From Pochonia chlamydosporia 170 (Eukaryota; Ascomycota; Sordariomycetes; Hypocreales; Clavicipitaceae), in contig NC_035794.1 of NCBI RefSeq assembly GCF_001653235.2, forward strand, positions 2,170,001-2,234,000: a stretch of 64,000 nucleotides of DNA, written 5' to 3'. The notes beneath the pieces are model-generated. The model was given only the letters and a program-made list of their open reading frames with translations. It was not told where the DNA came from and did no database searches. Below are positions 21,880-33,995 of this stretch, piece after piece (the first letter of the stretch is position 1; each line of letters opens with the position of its first letter). A program made the position numbers and the translations under genes.

Positions 21880-22500
21880 ATGAAGTTCGCATCCATCTTC
21901 ACTGTCGCCCTCGCCGCTGGCGCTTATGCCATGCCCACAGCATCCGAGGTCCGTTCCCAGTCAAAGCCTACATGCTTCCCTCTCAAAAACTTACTAACAA
22001 GCATCCACAGCCTGAGGATGCGGCCCTCGAGAAGCGAACCGGTCCCGGCATCGTTGCCGCTGCTAAAAAGCAGCTGGGCAAACCCTACGTCTGGGGCGGC
22101 GGTAACAAGAATGGACCTACCAAGGGCGGCTTTGACTGCTCTGGTCTGACCCAGTACTCTGTCTACCAGGCTCAGAAGAAGGAGATTCGTACGTACTTTC
22201 TTTACCTCTTCAATATATTTCCGGGTTTCGGCTAACAAAGGTTCTTTAGCCCGAACTGCTCAGACTCAATACCACTCCAAGATGGGCAAGCACCTTCCCC
22301 GTGGTCAGGCCAAGCCTGGTGACCTGATCTTCTGGGGCAAGGGTGGCAACTGCAAGACTGGTGTCGTGCATGTTGGCATCTTCACTGGCCCCGGATGGAT
22401 GATCAATGCTGCACACACCGGAACTCCTGTCCGCAAGCAGAAGATCTGGACTTCTTCAGGTGGCGAGAAGATTTGCCCTGACGCAGTTCGTTTCTGGTAA
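21880..22500 (+). CDS. Secreted NlpC/P60-family cysteine hydrolase
   Basis: Papain-like NlpC/P60 domain protein, 165 residues in three exons: 21880-21948, 22011-22188 and 22250-22500. A signal peptide (MKFASIFTVALAAGAYA) is followed by a short propeptide ending in a dibasic KR (residues 31-32), a kexin-type site. The catalytic set is Cys66 in GGFDCSGLTQYS, His123 in VVHVGIF and His138 in NAAHTG, exactly the bacterial NlpC/P60 pattern. In bacteria this domain cleaves gamma-D-Glu to diaminopimelate links or related peptides in the cell wall. Fungi have no peptidoglycan, so a secreted form probably targets bacterial walls. Transfer from bacteria with later gain of introns and a fungal secretion signal is the usual explanation and is inference here. 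Confidence 0.9.
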
Positions 22501-23346
22501 ATACAGCTTTGAAGAACTGCCAAAATCCCTTTCTGTAAATATAGAGTGTATATTTCTGCATTCGTCCAAATGGATGAATACTCAGCTACGTCTGTTGGTA
22601 TATAAAGTACGGACAACTTATATAAATATAACTGTTCTATTCGCAATTCATGTGCACTAAGTTTGTCTGGTGGGTGCCAGGTTGAACACTATGAAATATT
22701 CTTGACGAAGTGAAATGCTTTAGTTGTCACGAGTCTTTAATACGACTCGGTGTATGATTCGTCGGTCAGAATTTTACAAAAAACAGTCTTGATCGGACAC
22801 TGCTCAACTGGGGTTTAGCTATCCTGCGGGTTGTATATACAGACCCTGTCCAAGGGTCTACGGTTGACTCTACAAATGCTTTCCGTCAAAATGGCTCTTG
22901 AAAAGAAGTGTGTCAACAAACCAATGACCACAAACGCCGTCTCGTCATAGCATAACAACAAACCCAAGCCGCTGTCAACGAAAGCCATGATTGGCTATCT
23001 CATGGTAGTTTTGTGCGGAACACTACAAAAATTGGGTAACTTAACAGCCAATTGCAGTACCCAAGGCATCAAACAGGCACGACTTCAAACTTTCACGATG
23101 GTAGGAAACACAACATAGCGAGCGACGAGTATACTATTGTTCGAACCTAGTATCAAAGTACATTCTATGAGGAGGATCACCCATTTGTTGTTTGCTGGAT
23201 TTGCCCAAACACGTTTTCCTCTCCGATGTGCTACCCCTGGACCTATACCGAGGATCAACGAGTATTCGGTGATCACATCCCATCGAAAACCGGCCAGATG
23301 TCATTCATCTTATCCGACGGCTGCCAGAACGCTCGGTAGTATTCAT
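22501..23346. other. Intergenic between convergent genes
   Basis: No gene seen. This is the shared 3' region of the NlpC/P60 gene (+) and the cysteine-rich peptide gene (-). Confidence 0.35.
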
Positions 23347-23683
23347 TTAGCACTTGGCTCCGCCCTGGGTGCCACCATGGCACGATGCCCGTCCACAGTC
23401 CTGAATCTCTGTCCAGCGGCCGCCCTTGCACTGGACCTATTCGGAGATGTGCATTAGCAACATAGTTCAATATCTCACACCAGGAAGAGAGACTTACTAC
23501 ACCAGTCCTATCGCAGCCACAGAAGTGTCTGTCTCCGTTTCCAGACTTGCAAGGGCTGTTGGTGCGTCGCTGGTCGGCGCCATAACCAGAGCCGCAGGTG
23601 TCTCGGGTCTCTAACTCAGGGACGGCAGAGGCATTGACGGCAACGGCGGCCATGACAGTGAAGACGAGAGCAGTGAACTTCAT
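23347..23683 (-). CDS. Small secreted cysteine-rich protein (8 Cys)
   Basis: A 91-residue precursor from two exons, 23683-23498 and 23436-23347, joined in phase 0. A signal peptide (MKFTALVFTVMAAVAVNASA) and a short ELETRD pro-segment precede a mature peptide of about 63 residues. Its cysteines are at 30, 45, 55, 57, 65, 76, 81 and 91, the last being the C-terminal residue. Four disulfides are likely. Reading through the intron would give a longer, cysteine-poor frame, so the spliced form is favoured. A TATA box lies about 110 bp upstream. Such proteins in plant- or insect-associated fungi act as effectors or antimicrobial peptides, but no specific family was recognised and the role is open. 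Confidence 0.78.
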
Positions 23684-23790
23684 TTTGGAGGTGTTGTCTT
23701 GGTTTGAAAAATATAGATTGTAATTGAATGTTTATGAGTGTGGAATGGTTTGGTGTCTAAAAATTCAAGTTTGAGAGGGAGCATTCGCAG

Positions 23791-23799
23791 CTATTTATA
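23791..23799 (-). promoter_or_regulatory. TATA box of the cysteine-rich peptide gene
   Basis: TATAAATAG on the - strand, 108 bp before the ATG at 23683. The leader between them is A/C-rich when read on the - strand, as expected for a fungal 5' UTR. Confidence 0.55.
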
Positions 23800-26549
23800 C
23801 ATTTTTGAACAGCAGAAAAGTCTTGTACGTCAAGTTTTGATTCATGAGCCCCAGTGAGGCGAAGACTTGTGCCTTGCCTCCAGTTGCTAAATCCGGAACA
23901 CTTCGTCCGTAAGAATAGCCCTTGGCTCATGAACATCATATGCTGCTTGCAGCCCTGTTGGTAAGCGTAACTGGACTTGGCAGGCTACAAATATCGGATT
24001 GATAGGTAGGCATCGACGCCAAGCTGGAGATGAATCCATCCTGCCTGTCCAATGATGCTATGGCGTTGCAACCCGTCACCAATGAAGCATTCATGAGTTG
24101 CGGGACGTCGGTATAGGAGGCCGAAATTATGTTCTTACACTAGCCTTGGCAGCCGAAGATCCGTAAGAACTAAAGCTCAGATTCATGGAAAGAGTTCTAG
24201 CCCCGCATGAGATATAGGCAATAAGGCACTTTCCAAAGGTCGTCGTCAGTATACATAGCCCTTTAATTGGACATCGGTGATTAAGGATCTTGTGGACTAC
24301 GTCCCCTCGACTCTCATAGTCCTGTCGATCTCATGCCTCGTCTGTCAGCATCAGCTAAACTATACGCCCCGTATGTCGCACATCGACCGACCGATCCGCT
24401 CCGTAGTGCATAAAATAGGACGTGAAACAACTGGATTATCTCGTCCAATTGGTTCCGTTCTGAGCTACCGGGTCATCGCCGCTATGCAACGCTCGGACAT
24501 GTATCCAGTGGAGACAATGTATCGTACGAGCAGAATGCTGCAAGCTGGATTTATTCCCAGGGTGGTCGATAGCTGTCCGGACATGTTAATGGGGCCCGGA
24601 AGACACTTTACCACCCATTGTTGTTATTTCCGGAAAATGTTTCTCATTGAACCTACATTTTGAATTAGATACCCTGAGCAGAATCTATCTAATCATTCTT
24701 ATCAAGCATTCTAGCAAGGCGTATGGTGGAGATATCAAGATGGAGTCACAACCAACCCCGGGAATAAACGACCAGTAATCTTCTCCAACCTCTGGCGTCG
24801 ACTACGCGGGCCGTAATGGAGGTGCCACACCTTAAAGCATAAATCCTAAAATATGCACATCATTACTAGTCTTTGTAGTAAGACGGCGGCAAAGCATGGT
24901 AAGCGTCATGGCGTCCTGTATCCACAAGGAGTTGATTATGATTACCACAGCAAGACATCATAGGCTACATGCTACTCTGTTCAACCTTCAAAAGGACGGC
25001 AATATTTTCTAGGACGTGAGGCGGGAACAGATTGCAATGTCACATGTCCCCTTTGTTCCAGTCTTTTCGTACATGCTGACCGCATTGTCGATCCCTTCCC
25101 CTTCTTCCCGTCCCTATTCAAAGCTGCACGACGTTTGGCTCAACAGTCTCCACAAGGAATTCTTTATAAGCAATCGAAAACTGGGTATTTTTTGTTATTA
25201 ATATTTCAAAACGGAATCACAATGAGGTATGCAGTCTGGATGTGGTAAGATGTCGCGTCGGGCGAGGACGCAGGTGGCTTGGCCGACCAACCATAAGCAA
25301 CCTGATGTTGATCACTTCTTTTCATGCAAATGACGGGCATGAACTATGGAACTAAAAGGGCTCTGAAGTCAAATACCAACGACCAGGTCCGTTGGGAGCT
25401 GTCTGGTGTTCTCCAAAGACTATCAGTAAACACAATTCTATGAGTGGAACTCCACCCCTTGAAAGTCCACCCAAGAGGCCAATTATGGATCGAATCCAAA
25501 GCTGGTTAGGAGTGGAAAACCGTGACTGCATGAATCAGGTGAGGAGGGTCTTGAGCTCCAGGCCACTAGGAGCCTGCAGGTAGTCCCTATTTCTTCCTTG
25601 ATTCCGAAGGGATACACTTTCGAAAAGATTCCAGGGGCAGAAACCGCATTGAAGAGTCTGGTCGTGCGTCATCTCACTCCGTTGGCCTAGTATCAAGGGC
25701 GACTTTTGTGGTACAAGTGGTCGTACAGGTTTCCAGCTTACAGTTATGCTGGGTTTCTGCGTGTTCCACCCGGACATCGGAGCATTCAACTGGCTGGATG
25801 TAAGAACCCTTGAGATTATGCGATCTTACTGAGAAGTTTTTTCAAGTCGAATGAGTGACTTCTCCCATGTATCTTGAGGTGTAAAGCACCGACCTTCTTC
25901 GCCGGAGCCTCGGCTCGGGCGTCTTGAGTCCTGTTGAGAAATTGGCTGTACCTCGGGTGGAGGTTTTGGGCCGAACGTCCCTACTATTTGCCAGGCTTAC
26001 GATTTATACCTCGTTTGGGGTCTTTGAACTGGGGGCACATTGTTACGTATTGCTAGGAAGCGTGACACTACCGCGGTATGCTTAGACACGAAATGTGAAC
26101 TCTGACAAACCGAACGGAGTCAAGGCTTCAAATACAGGAGCTTTGGTGGGTTATAACAATTAACCATTGAGATTTACATTGTAGTTGTATTATGTAAGCT
26201 GCATCGCTTTGTGCTTATTATTAGTGGATTACCTAGACAGCCTTGCGGATGCTGTAAACTCCAGCATAGAGCCGAGAGCGTGTGTAAGATCTAAATAAGG
26301 GTATTTACATTAAGAAGTAGAATAGTTTTATGCCCCGATTACCTACTTTGCTGATGACGTACTCAGAAGGTAAGAACACGGAGGCCATTTCTCTCCAGCA
26401 GACTGAAGTGAGAGCCATCGCGGGAGCATGACCAGCAAGTTTGGTGGCCGCAGCAACTTCTCTCCGTGAGGCTTCACCTCTTTTGATGGTATATCCCTTC
26501 CCGTCACAGCATGTTAATGACACAACCTTCTAGAATCGTTTGGCTTCCA
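23800..26549. other. Gene-free stretch, 2.7 kb
   Basis: Read on both strands, this contains only short open frames without ATG starts in suitable context, domains or splice logic. No transposon ends or long repeats are visible. It might be a degraded element too diverged to see by eye. Confidence 0.3.
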
Positions 26550-27577
26550 TCAAGCCGCAGGATTAGCAATCTCGACGCCATTCTTCTGAAGATACGCCAT
26601 TATCTTTTCGAAATCCCGACACTTATGGTGGGTATTGAAATCAGTTTGTCGCTCACCAGTCGCTCTATCATACCTCAGCATAACCGGCGTAACGTCCGCA
26701 TAGCACATTATACTCAGCCGAATCGTCTCTAAGCAGTGGTCGACATGGGTCCTTGCGACCACGGGATCGTCAAAATCTACGGGATAAAGGCTACCCCATG
26801 ATTTGTTGTACATTTCAAGTGGCCATGTATATTGCCGTATGACATTCTGACAGCTGTGGTTAGCTTCAACGTTCGCAGAGTGACAACCGTAAGAAAACGA
26901 TGCTAAATGGAGATGCCGGCAATACGCGGTGAAGCTCAATACGTACCAGACAGTGAAGTTGATGCAATGCTTCAATGGCACCACCGTATGTTGGGTTTTT
27001 CGGATCGCTACCCACGGTTGTCAAATATTGGTGGATGTTTTGCGTCTTGTTCAACTTTTTCAATCCAGCGTAATCGACACCAACACCACGATCTGAAAAA
27101 AAGGTTACTTCATGTGTTCAGAGATGCTTAACACATATAATCCCGGCTTACCACCGAAAAGGTTATGCCAGGTCTGTTCGAGTTCGAGAGTTGGCGGACC
27201 ACGATATTTGGAAGGATGGGTAAAGTCGTTGTCGAAATTCCCTTCCCAGAACTCCACTGCCTCCCATATTGGAGCTATTGTATTGCCAGTTGAATCAGTA
27301 AAGCGGTTAATACGTATTCCCTTGTACAAGACTCACAGTACGGTGAAACAATTTTAGCACACTCCAACTCTGATGGCGCTGGTCTCCCAAAGGTGGCAAC
27401 CAACAAGACGTATACCGATGCCACAAACAAAAGAATATTGCATAGCAAAAGCGTAATGAACAGCTTTCTCGGTAATCTCACAGAGGCGTTGATCGGCGAC
27501 GCATGTCCGTCGTGGGAGTCATCATCGTCTCTGTCAAGCGACTTTAGCCGCTCATATGCAGAGTCTTCCGACAACAT
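26550..27577 (-). CDS. UstYa-family oxidase (DUF3328)
   Basis: UstYa-like oxidase, 268 residues in four exons: 27577-27337, 27274-27152, 27092-26947 and 26846-26550. The N-terminus is cytosolic with YERLKSLDRDDDD, followed by one membrane helix (LFITLLLCNILLFVASVYVLL). The luminal domain carries both signature motifs, HQLHC at 165-169 and HVDHC at 204-208, with the usual NVIRQYTW stretch between them. Family members catalyse oxidative cyclisation, chlorination or hydroxylation in fungal RiPP (dikaritin, for example ustiloxin) and other secondary-metabolite pathways. The start is uncertain because in-frame ATGs at 27610 and 27625 would lengthen the cytosolic tail. No precursor peptide, tyrosinase, methyltransferase or second UstY gene lies nearby, so this copy appears solitary. 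Confidence 0.88.
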
Positions 27578-30500
27578 GTTTCTTCCAATTATGATGTTCG
27601 TATGAGACATAAATTCTCGCTTCATGGAAAACAGCGGAGAAAGGAAACTTGGCTCCGGAAACTTGAGCATCTGAGCATGCTTGTCCTCGTGAGACGGTGG
27701 TCCAAGCACTCAAGGGAATGTCGATCGAGGAGCTTTATACGGTGCGACAGCATGCTCCTGGTAGCAACAAATTACTTTGTTGGCAACACATCTCAAAGTC
27801 ACGGATAATGTGGACAATATCAACAATAGATGGCTTCACATAATTTGAAGATTGCTGTGTCTTGCTATTCTATTGACAGAAGATGAGCTTTGAAAGCCAC
27901 GAAGCCACTTTGTGGAAATGGGTTGAGTTGATTGACCAGTTTGCGATGGTGGCGTCGTGTGAATACCATATTAGCCCCATCTTCTACAGAAATGGTCCTG
28001 TTCTCATAACACCCATTCAAACATTAATTTCTGTACACTCTTGGTGGTTAAAAGTGCGGCAAGTAAATGGCGAGCCCTGATATTTCATTTCCGCCGTTCA
28101 AGGGTTTATGGATAGTATCAAAACTGCAATTTTCAATTTTTTATGTCCTACTTTAGTACTTTGGCTATAAATATCAGTTCTGCTTCTTATTTCCAAGAAA
28201 ACATCAGTGGTGGTGGCGCAGATGAGTTTGTGCCCCGGGGCCACCGCATCGTCTTATGAAATGCTACATATCACATCGAAATGAAGCGAGGGCAAAAATG
28301 ACCGTCCAGCCATTGATCAAAATGGAAAAGGTCCAGCTATGAGGCCAATTTCAACCCCTACGGGATCTGCCGTGCAGCCCGGCACAGCTAAACATCCGTA
28401 AAGCAAGCCGTCACAGTCCGCAATCTAGCACGAGCTATTTATGTTGAGACGATGGGCAATAGCCGAGGAAATCCGCGTGCCTTGGATCTTCTTGGTGGAA
28501 TATACAAGCTTCTTTTTGCCATGTAGCATTGGACATTGGAAGCCATCCTCTTCTTCGATATGGATATGCCGCTCTTTATATTAGGAGAGCATCATTTACA
28601 AATGTCATCAACGCCGCTGGGATATGGTCGAGTATATGAATCCGTGTCGCAATTCATCACAACGAGGGCAACCGGGAGCAGATGATACAGCTCGGGGTGT
28701 GTAATGGATCGTGTGTCGAGCTAGACTGGCAGAGTTGTTGGGCCTCGTTCGAAGACTGGTGATAGTCACGCTGGCCATGGCCACTTCTATAACGGGGAAC
28801 TGAAATTGGTTCACATGAGACCAACATTTTGGCACGACAAACTGAACCTGCAAACATCAGTAAGGGAAAGGTTTCTATGTGAACTGAACGGGTTGCCGGT
28901 GCTTGCCCATCGAAGGGCTACATTAGGCCATGCCTGTCTCCGCCATATTACGATCCTTTGGCCAGAAGCAAGGCCCAACTGGAGCAAATTGTTTTGAGAA
29001 CTTTGATGACGGTGGTACTCAGTCAGTTGCTGCTTAGCGGATGAAAAATTGGATTCTTTGACCGAGGATATGGTGTTTTGCTCATCACCAGGCAGGCAAA
29101 CTTGTAGCTCACCTGACCATCATGCATCACCAAACTCGTGCTGGAGCATGAGGGGTATTAGAATACCTCGTAATGAAGGGTCACTTCATGCCGGCCCAAT
29201 ATTTGGCTTGAAAGGCGTGTCACTCTTCGATGGCCGGCGTCAATGCCGCTGTCAAGAGGAACTCGATCGTGAGCAACATGTCGAGGCAGCAGGCATCGCA
29301 TGCCGTTCCACAAACCACACAAGGATATTCTGCAACGTCAAGGTCACAGAAATGTCAAGTTTGCTCCCCGAACCGCACTTCATGCTGTGCCTTGAACCGG
29401 TGTACAAACTGTTGGCGGCAGCAATCCCCACGTCAGCACAAACCCCAGTTCTTATGTTTATGCCGTGATTCGGTATGCGCCTCGAGGCTCATGCGCATGC
29501 CGGCACTTGCATCAACATGCAACATGGGGTAACCCATCCAAGGGGGCTTTTTCTGTGCAGGAATTGATGCGGCTTGCGGTGTCAATATCTAATTCCCGCG
29601 GCATGCTTGGGCGCTGCTGCAGATGACTTGACGCACGGCATGATGGGGAAGCCCGGGTTTAGCCCGATCGCGACGGACAGCATACTGCATGCCTCTGTTG
29701 AGGCTCATCAATGGCTGAGTAGGTTTTCTGATGGGGCGAGGCGCGACGGGATCGTAAAGGCGTCTGGTGTCTTGCACAATCTCACGTATCACGGAGCATC
29801 TTCCGTGTGAAAAGCACACCAAGCCTGACTTACTGACTGGCCTTCTTCCACCATCAAGGTACTTTGTTTTGTTATTCTAATTTTTGCCTGGCTCCGCTGC
29901 TGATACACAAAGACAAATGCTTCCCGCCTCTGCCGTTATCTCAAAGCGGCCCTACATTCCTGTTGGGTTTCATCGCCGCGACGGTTTGTTTGTGGCTTGA
30001 AGCTTGCATCTCGTGCGAGTCGGGTCCAAACGAGAATGACACGACACATTACTAGCCTTACATTGGAGAAGAACAATGCAATTTGTTGGACATTGCCGGC
30101 GGCATAACGTTATGAATGTGCAGACTCTTTTTGGAAATTCTTACACTTCCCAAAGGCGGGGAAAGGGAGTGGAATGGTCTTGTGATGTCGCCTCAAAAGT
30201 GGTGACGAATTTGGCTCACACAAAGTTGGTCGCTACTGTACATGAGATTATTTGTTGTAAGCGAACTTGATCTGCAAAAGCCTTGTTGAGCTGTCGCGTC
30301 CGTTCAGTCCAGTTCACTCGCCAAGCCCACATCAGTATTTTAGTCTCATGGCAACGACGGTAAGCTTTCCTTATTGTCCGGACGGGGCCAAGCCAAAGTA
30401 GATCCAGCTGGAATGCAGGGTCCTTGAGTCTGACACCATGAAGTTGATTGCTTAACTCCGAAACAGGTAAGTCTAAGAAAGCTTAACAAGCCGCATATCG

Positions 30501-32042
30501 ACTCAAGTGGAGTAAGACAACCTCAGCATCTGCGCCGGTTTTCTCCAAAACTCTAAATCGTAGTGCTAAAGTTTTTCATTGGTTGAAAAACGTAAAACTG
30601 CATTCATGGAGCTTTACGAGCTTGGGTACGGGCTATGGTACGAAATGGTTCAGCCCAGCTGGCCCAGAGCCAAGTCCGAAGCTATCTCGTCTATTGGTTA
30701 CGAAATGTCTTCAACGGTCGAGGCCCGTTTGTGTTTCCCACAACGGCTTTTCACCTTTCAGCAGAGCATGGCACCCACGAGCTGCCTTTGTCCTGCAAGT
30801 GTTTCTTGCATAAGGGGACTTTGTGCGGGGCCAAACGGGCCCAAGGGATGAGTTGGAGCCTTTTTGCGGCCGGAAGCATCCAGATGCATGAAGCAATGGC
30901 TTTGGCTTTGGCTTTGGCTGTCGACAATTACCAAATCCTCAACCTATACAACGCCATCTTGGCCCTCCCGAGAAAGCCACTAATGGCCAAGACAAAAAAG
31001 TTTACTGCCACCAAAAAAACTCGCCCTTGGGAGCTCTTCCTCCTACCCAATAGCTAGCTGAGATGGGGAACAGCTCAATAGCTTAAGCTATGAGCTGAGC
31101 TCACATGAAGTGACTTTTTGTCCGAACTATCCGGCCACCGGTCTTGGATGGGAGGGACCCTGGCACAAAGCGGACAGACAGCGGCACATATTGAACTTTG
31201 TTTTCCTTGTATACCAGTCGTTTTGGGTACGAGACAAAATCAATGTTTTCTCTTCAGGGCGTAATTGGGATAACTTGATGCACTTTTCGAGAAAAAAGCA
31301 TATCTCCTTCTCAATGCAATTGACTTTGGGCAGGGCAGTGTCTTCACGAAGTTGCACGGCAGCTGCAGTTATAAAATACGAAACGCCGTCCTGCCCATCT
31401 CAAGAACCGCTTGCATGTGAGGGCATGCCAGTTTGCCTTACTCCGCTCTCCAAAAATGACCCCATCATTGGCTTGACTCCGAAAAAAAAGCCTCTTTTTC
31501 ATCCATCGGACTAAGCCAACGACCCTCCTCAGGCGGCCTTGCCTCGATGAGAGTTTTGGGTTGACCCACGTTAGATGTAGTAGCTCAAGACGAGGGAGAG
31601 TGAGATATAGACAGACACACGGAGAGAGCAAAAAAGAAAAACACATATCCTGCTGAACACGGAGCAACATCTTACTCGTGCGGAGATTTTCATAGCCCTT
31701 TCTGAATCCGTAGCTCTCTTTCTTCTCTTTGGTGCAACGGGAAAGGGGAGCAATGCCCACCCTCTTCACTTTTACTTTACCGATGACATTAGGGAGCCTC
31801 TGTAGAAAACATAAATACCCAGACGGGTCATATTTCGAGGCCATATTTGGAGCTACACTTGTTCCCCCTTTGGACGTTTTGACCAATTTCGTTTGTAGTT
31901 CATCGGTCATTACCACTGGAATCCCAAGGCGCCGAGAAAAGCGTTCCATCTCACCGGCCAAAACAATAGGAGAAGCAGAAACCAAAATCAAGGAAAACAC
32001 ACCAATTTTCATCCTGCCACACCCCCCGTTCGTCTGCCAGCC
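27578..32042. other. Gene-free stretch, about 4.4 kb
   Basis: No convincing gene. The longest frame (31344-32372, - strand) lacks an ATG at its 5' end and overlaps the aquaporin exon antisense. A 65-codon ATG frame at 27883-28080 has no features. Three copies of GGCTTT lie near 30898. The last 300 bp are the aquaporin leader and promoter. Confidence 0.3.
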
Positions 32043-33178
32043 ATGACGTTCACCGACAAAGTACGCAAGATTTTCAATGTTCGAGGCAACAGTGCCCGGC
32101 AACCCGGGCAGCGCAAGCACATGCTGGGGGATTCGATTCGTAACATCTTGGTGGTGGTGTTTGGAGAGTTTTGTGGCACCTTCATGTTCCTTATGCTCTC
32201 GTTTGCCGGAGCTCAAACGGCCATCAACAACAATCAGCCCAATATCCCCGGCGCTCCTCTGGCCCCTGCTAGTCTGCTTTACATTGCATGCTCTTTCGGC
32301 ACTGCCATTGCTGTCAATGTCTGGGTCTTTTACCGTGTCACCGGTGGCATGTTCAATCCTGCTGTAAGTCAAGTCAAGTCAAGTCAATTTGATTCCGTTC
32401 GATTCGGCGGTCATGGTCCATTTGTTCATCCCCATCCCCTCAATGCAATCCCCAATACACACCACACACACGCCCCCAACGTCCTTGTTTTTTGACCAGG
32501 GATGTACTTGATACTCATCATTGATAGGTCACTCTCGGGTTAATGCTGGTCGGCGCCGTCAAGCCACTCAGAGGCATCATCATCATCCCAACTCAACTCG
32601 TTGCTGCCATTGCTGCCGCCGGTGTCATTGACGGCCTTCTCCCAGGTCCCCTTACCGTGGCCAACTCCCTCGGCAATGGCACCTCCAAGGTCCAGGGCGT
32701 CTTTTTGGAGATGTTCCTCACTGCCCAGCTCGTATTGACTGTCTACTTCCTGGCCGTGGAAAAGCACAAGGCTACCTACCTCGCCCCCATCGGCATTGGC
32801 ATTGCCGTCTTCATCGCCCACATCGTCGGCACCAACTACACCGGCACGTCCATCAACCCTGCGCGGTCCTTTGGTCCAGCCTGTATCCAGGGCTTTGTTG
32901 GCTATCACTACATCTACTGGATCGGCCCACTTATGGGCTCACTCCTCGCCTTTGCCGTCTATTGGATCCTCAAGTGGCTCGAGTATCAGAGTGCCAACCC
33001 CGGCCAAGATGCCGATGATCTAGAGAAGGCAATCCCGCCGCCTCCGCCTCCCGCTGCTACCCAACAGCAAAAGGTTGGCCACCGAAGCACCCCCAGTGAG
33101 GCGAGCGATGGGACTCTGCAGGCTCCTGTGTCCAAGGAGCAGAAGCATGAGACGCTCCCCCCCGTCGCCACGCCATGA
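32043..33178 (+). CDS. Aquaporin (MIP family)
   Basis: Six-helix major intrinsic protein channel, 323 residues in two exons: 32043-32363 and 32528-33178. The first NPA box sits at residues 105-107, directly at the exon junction. The second is at 217-219, followed by Arg220 of the selectivity filter within TGTSINPARSFGPA. That context, with no extra residues between the NPA box and Arg, fits an orthodox water channel better than a glycerol facilitator. A cytosolic N-terminal tail of about 35 residues and a long C-terminal tail with a six-proline run flank the channel and may be regulatory. The 164-nt intron contains a short (AAGTC)4 repeat near its donor. Likely location is the plasma membrane or vacuole. 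Confidence 0.92.
32366..32385 (+). repeat. AAGTC pentanucleotide repeat in aquaporin intron
   Basis: Four tandem AAGTC units start two bases inside the intron, so they overlap the donor context. The array is short and possibly polymorphic. Confidence 0.7.
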
Positions 33179-33995
33179 GAACAAGGAGGCGGGGGCTGAA
33201 AGGAATACCATGGCCTTGTAAGTCGCTGACCTGCGAGGACCCAGGTATATATGTTACGCATGTTAGCCAGCCAGCACGCCAAGGGAGCAAGGTATCTGCT
33301 GCTGGCGGGCATTTTATCCCCATGTAATACCACTGTTATCTGCGTTTGGATTCGCCCGCATGAATCACATGGTAGAAGTTATCTGCAGGAGTGCATTTCT
33401 AGCCCCCTTTTTCAAGTTTTCCCCGGTGGAAGGGGGAAGGGGTGGTGGCAGAGATCGTGGGAGAGACGGAGAGGGAGAGAAACGGATGGAAGCGGGAGCT
33501 TGATAGGACTAATATTGACCAAGTAGAATAGTATGCTCAAAATATTAAATTAATTTTTATTAATTGTACCATGATAATATGAGATGCAACGGTAGCAGAA
33601 ACCCCCAAAAACAGGCCACTCGCTTGCCAACTCTGAAAATCCTGGTCTCAAAACGCAGCCCTGGAAACCATTCTCTCCATCGGCCTCGATTTCTGCTGAT
33701 CCATGCTTTCGCCGTGAGGCTAACTCTCTTTTTGTTTTTGCTTTTGATTTTGTTTTCTCATTCTTCTTTGTGACCTCTTTTTGTGATAGCCATAATTTTT
33801 CATTTTATATCGTCAATAAGATACATCAAATACTACACTTTTTTTTCAAAAACGTCAAGGGAAAGCCGCCCAGCTGGATACTTGTATATTTCGCTGCAAC
33901 GAAGGAAAGCACAACAACCCATTAAGGAAAATTAAAAGAAAGGTTATTTGTGATGCAAAGGGAAAAAGAAAAGAAAAGAAAAGACAAAACGCCTC
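33179..33995. other. Intergenic between convergent aquaporin and bZIP genes
   Basis: Shared 3' region. It is A/T-rich around 33540-33560 and 33780-33850, with a purine-rich GAAAA repeat near 33960-33990 that probably belongs to the 3' UTR of the bZIP gene. Confidence 0.4.

Noticed and set aside
23273..23683. Unspliced 136-codon frame at the cysteine-rich peptide gene
   Set aside because: Reading through the intron gives a cysteine-poor tail. Consensus splice sites restore a compact eight-cysteine peptide.
24277..24663. 128-codon + frame in the 2.7-kb gap
   Set aside because: Starts with ATT and not ATG, has no motif and no splice partners.
27883..28080. 65-codon ATG frame between the UstYa gene and the aquaporin
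   Set aside because: Considered as a possible RiPP precursor for the UstYa oxidase, but it lacks a signal peptide and repeated dibasic-spaced core segments.
31344..32372. 342-codon open frame on the - strand overlapping the first aquaporin exon antisense
   Set aside because: No ATG at its start, no domain, low-complexity composition, and the opposite strand carries a clear aquaporin exon.
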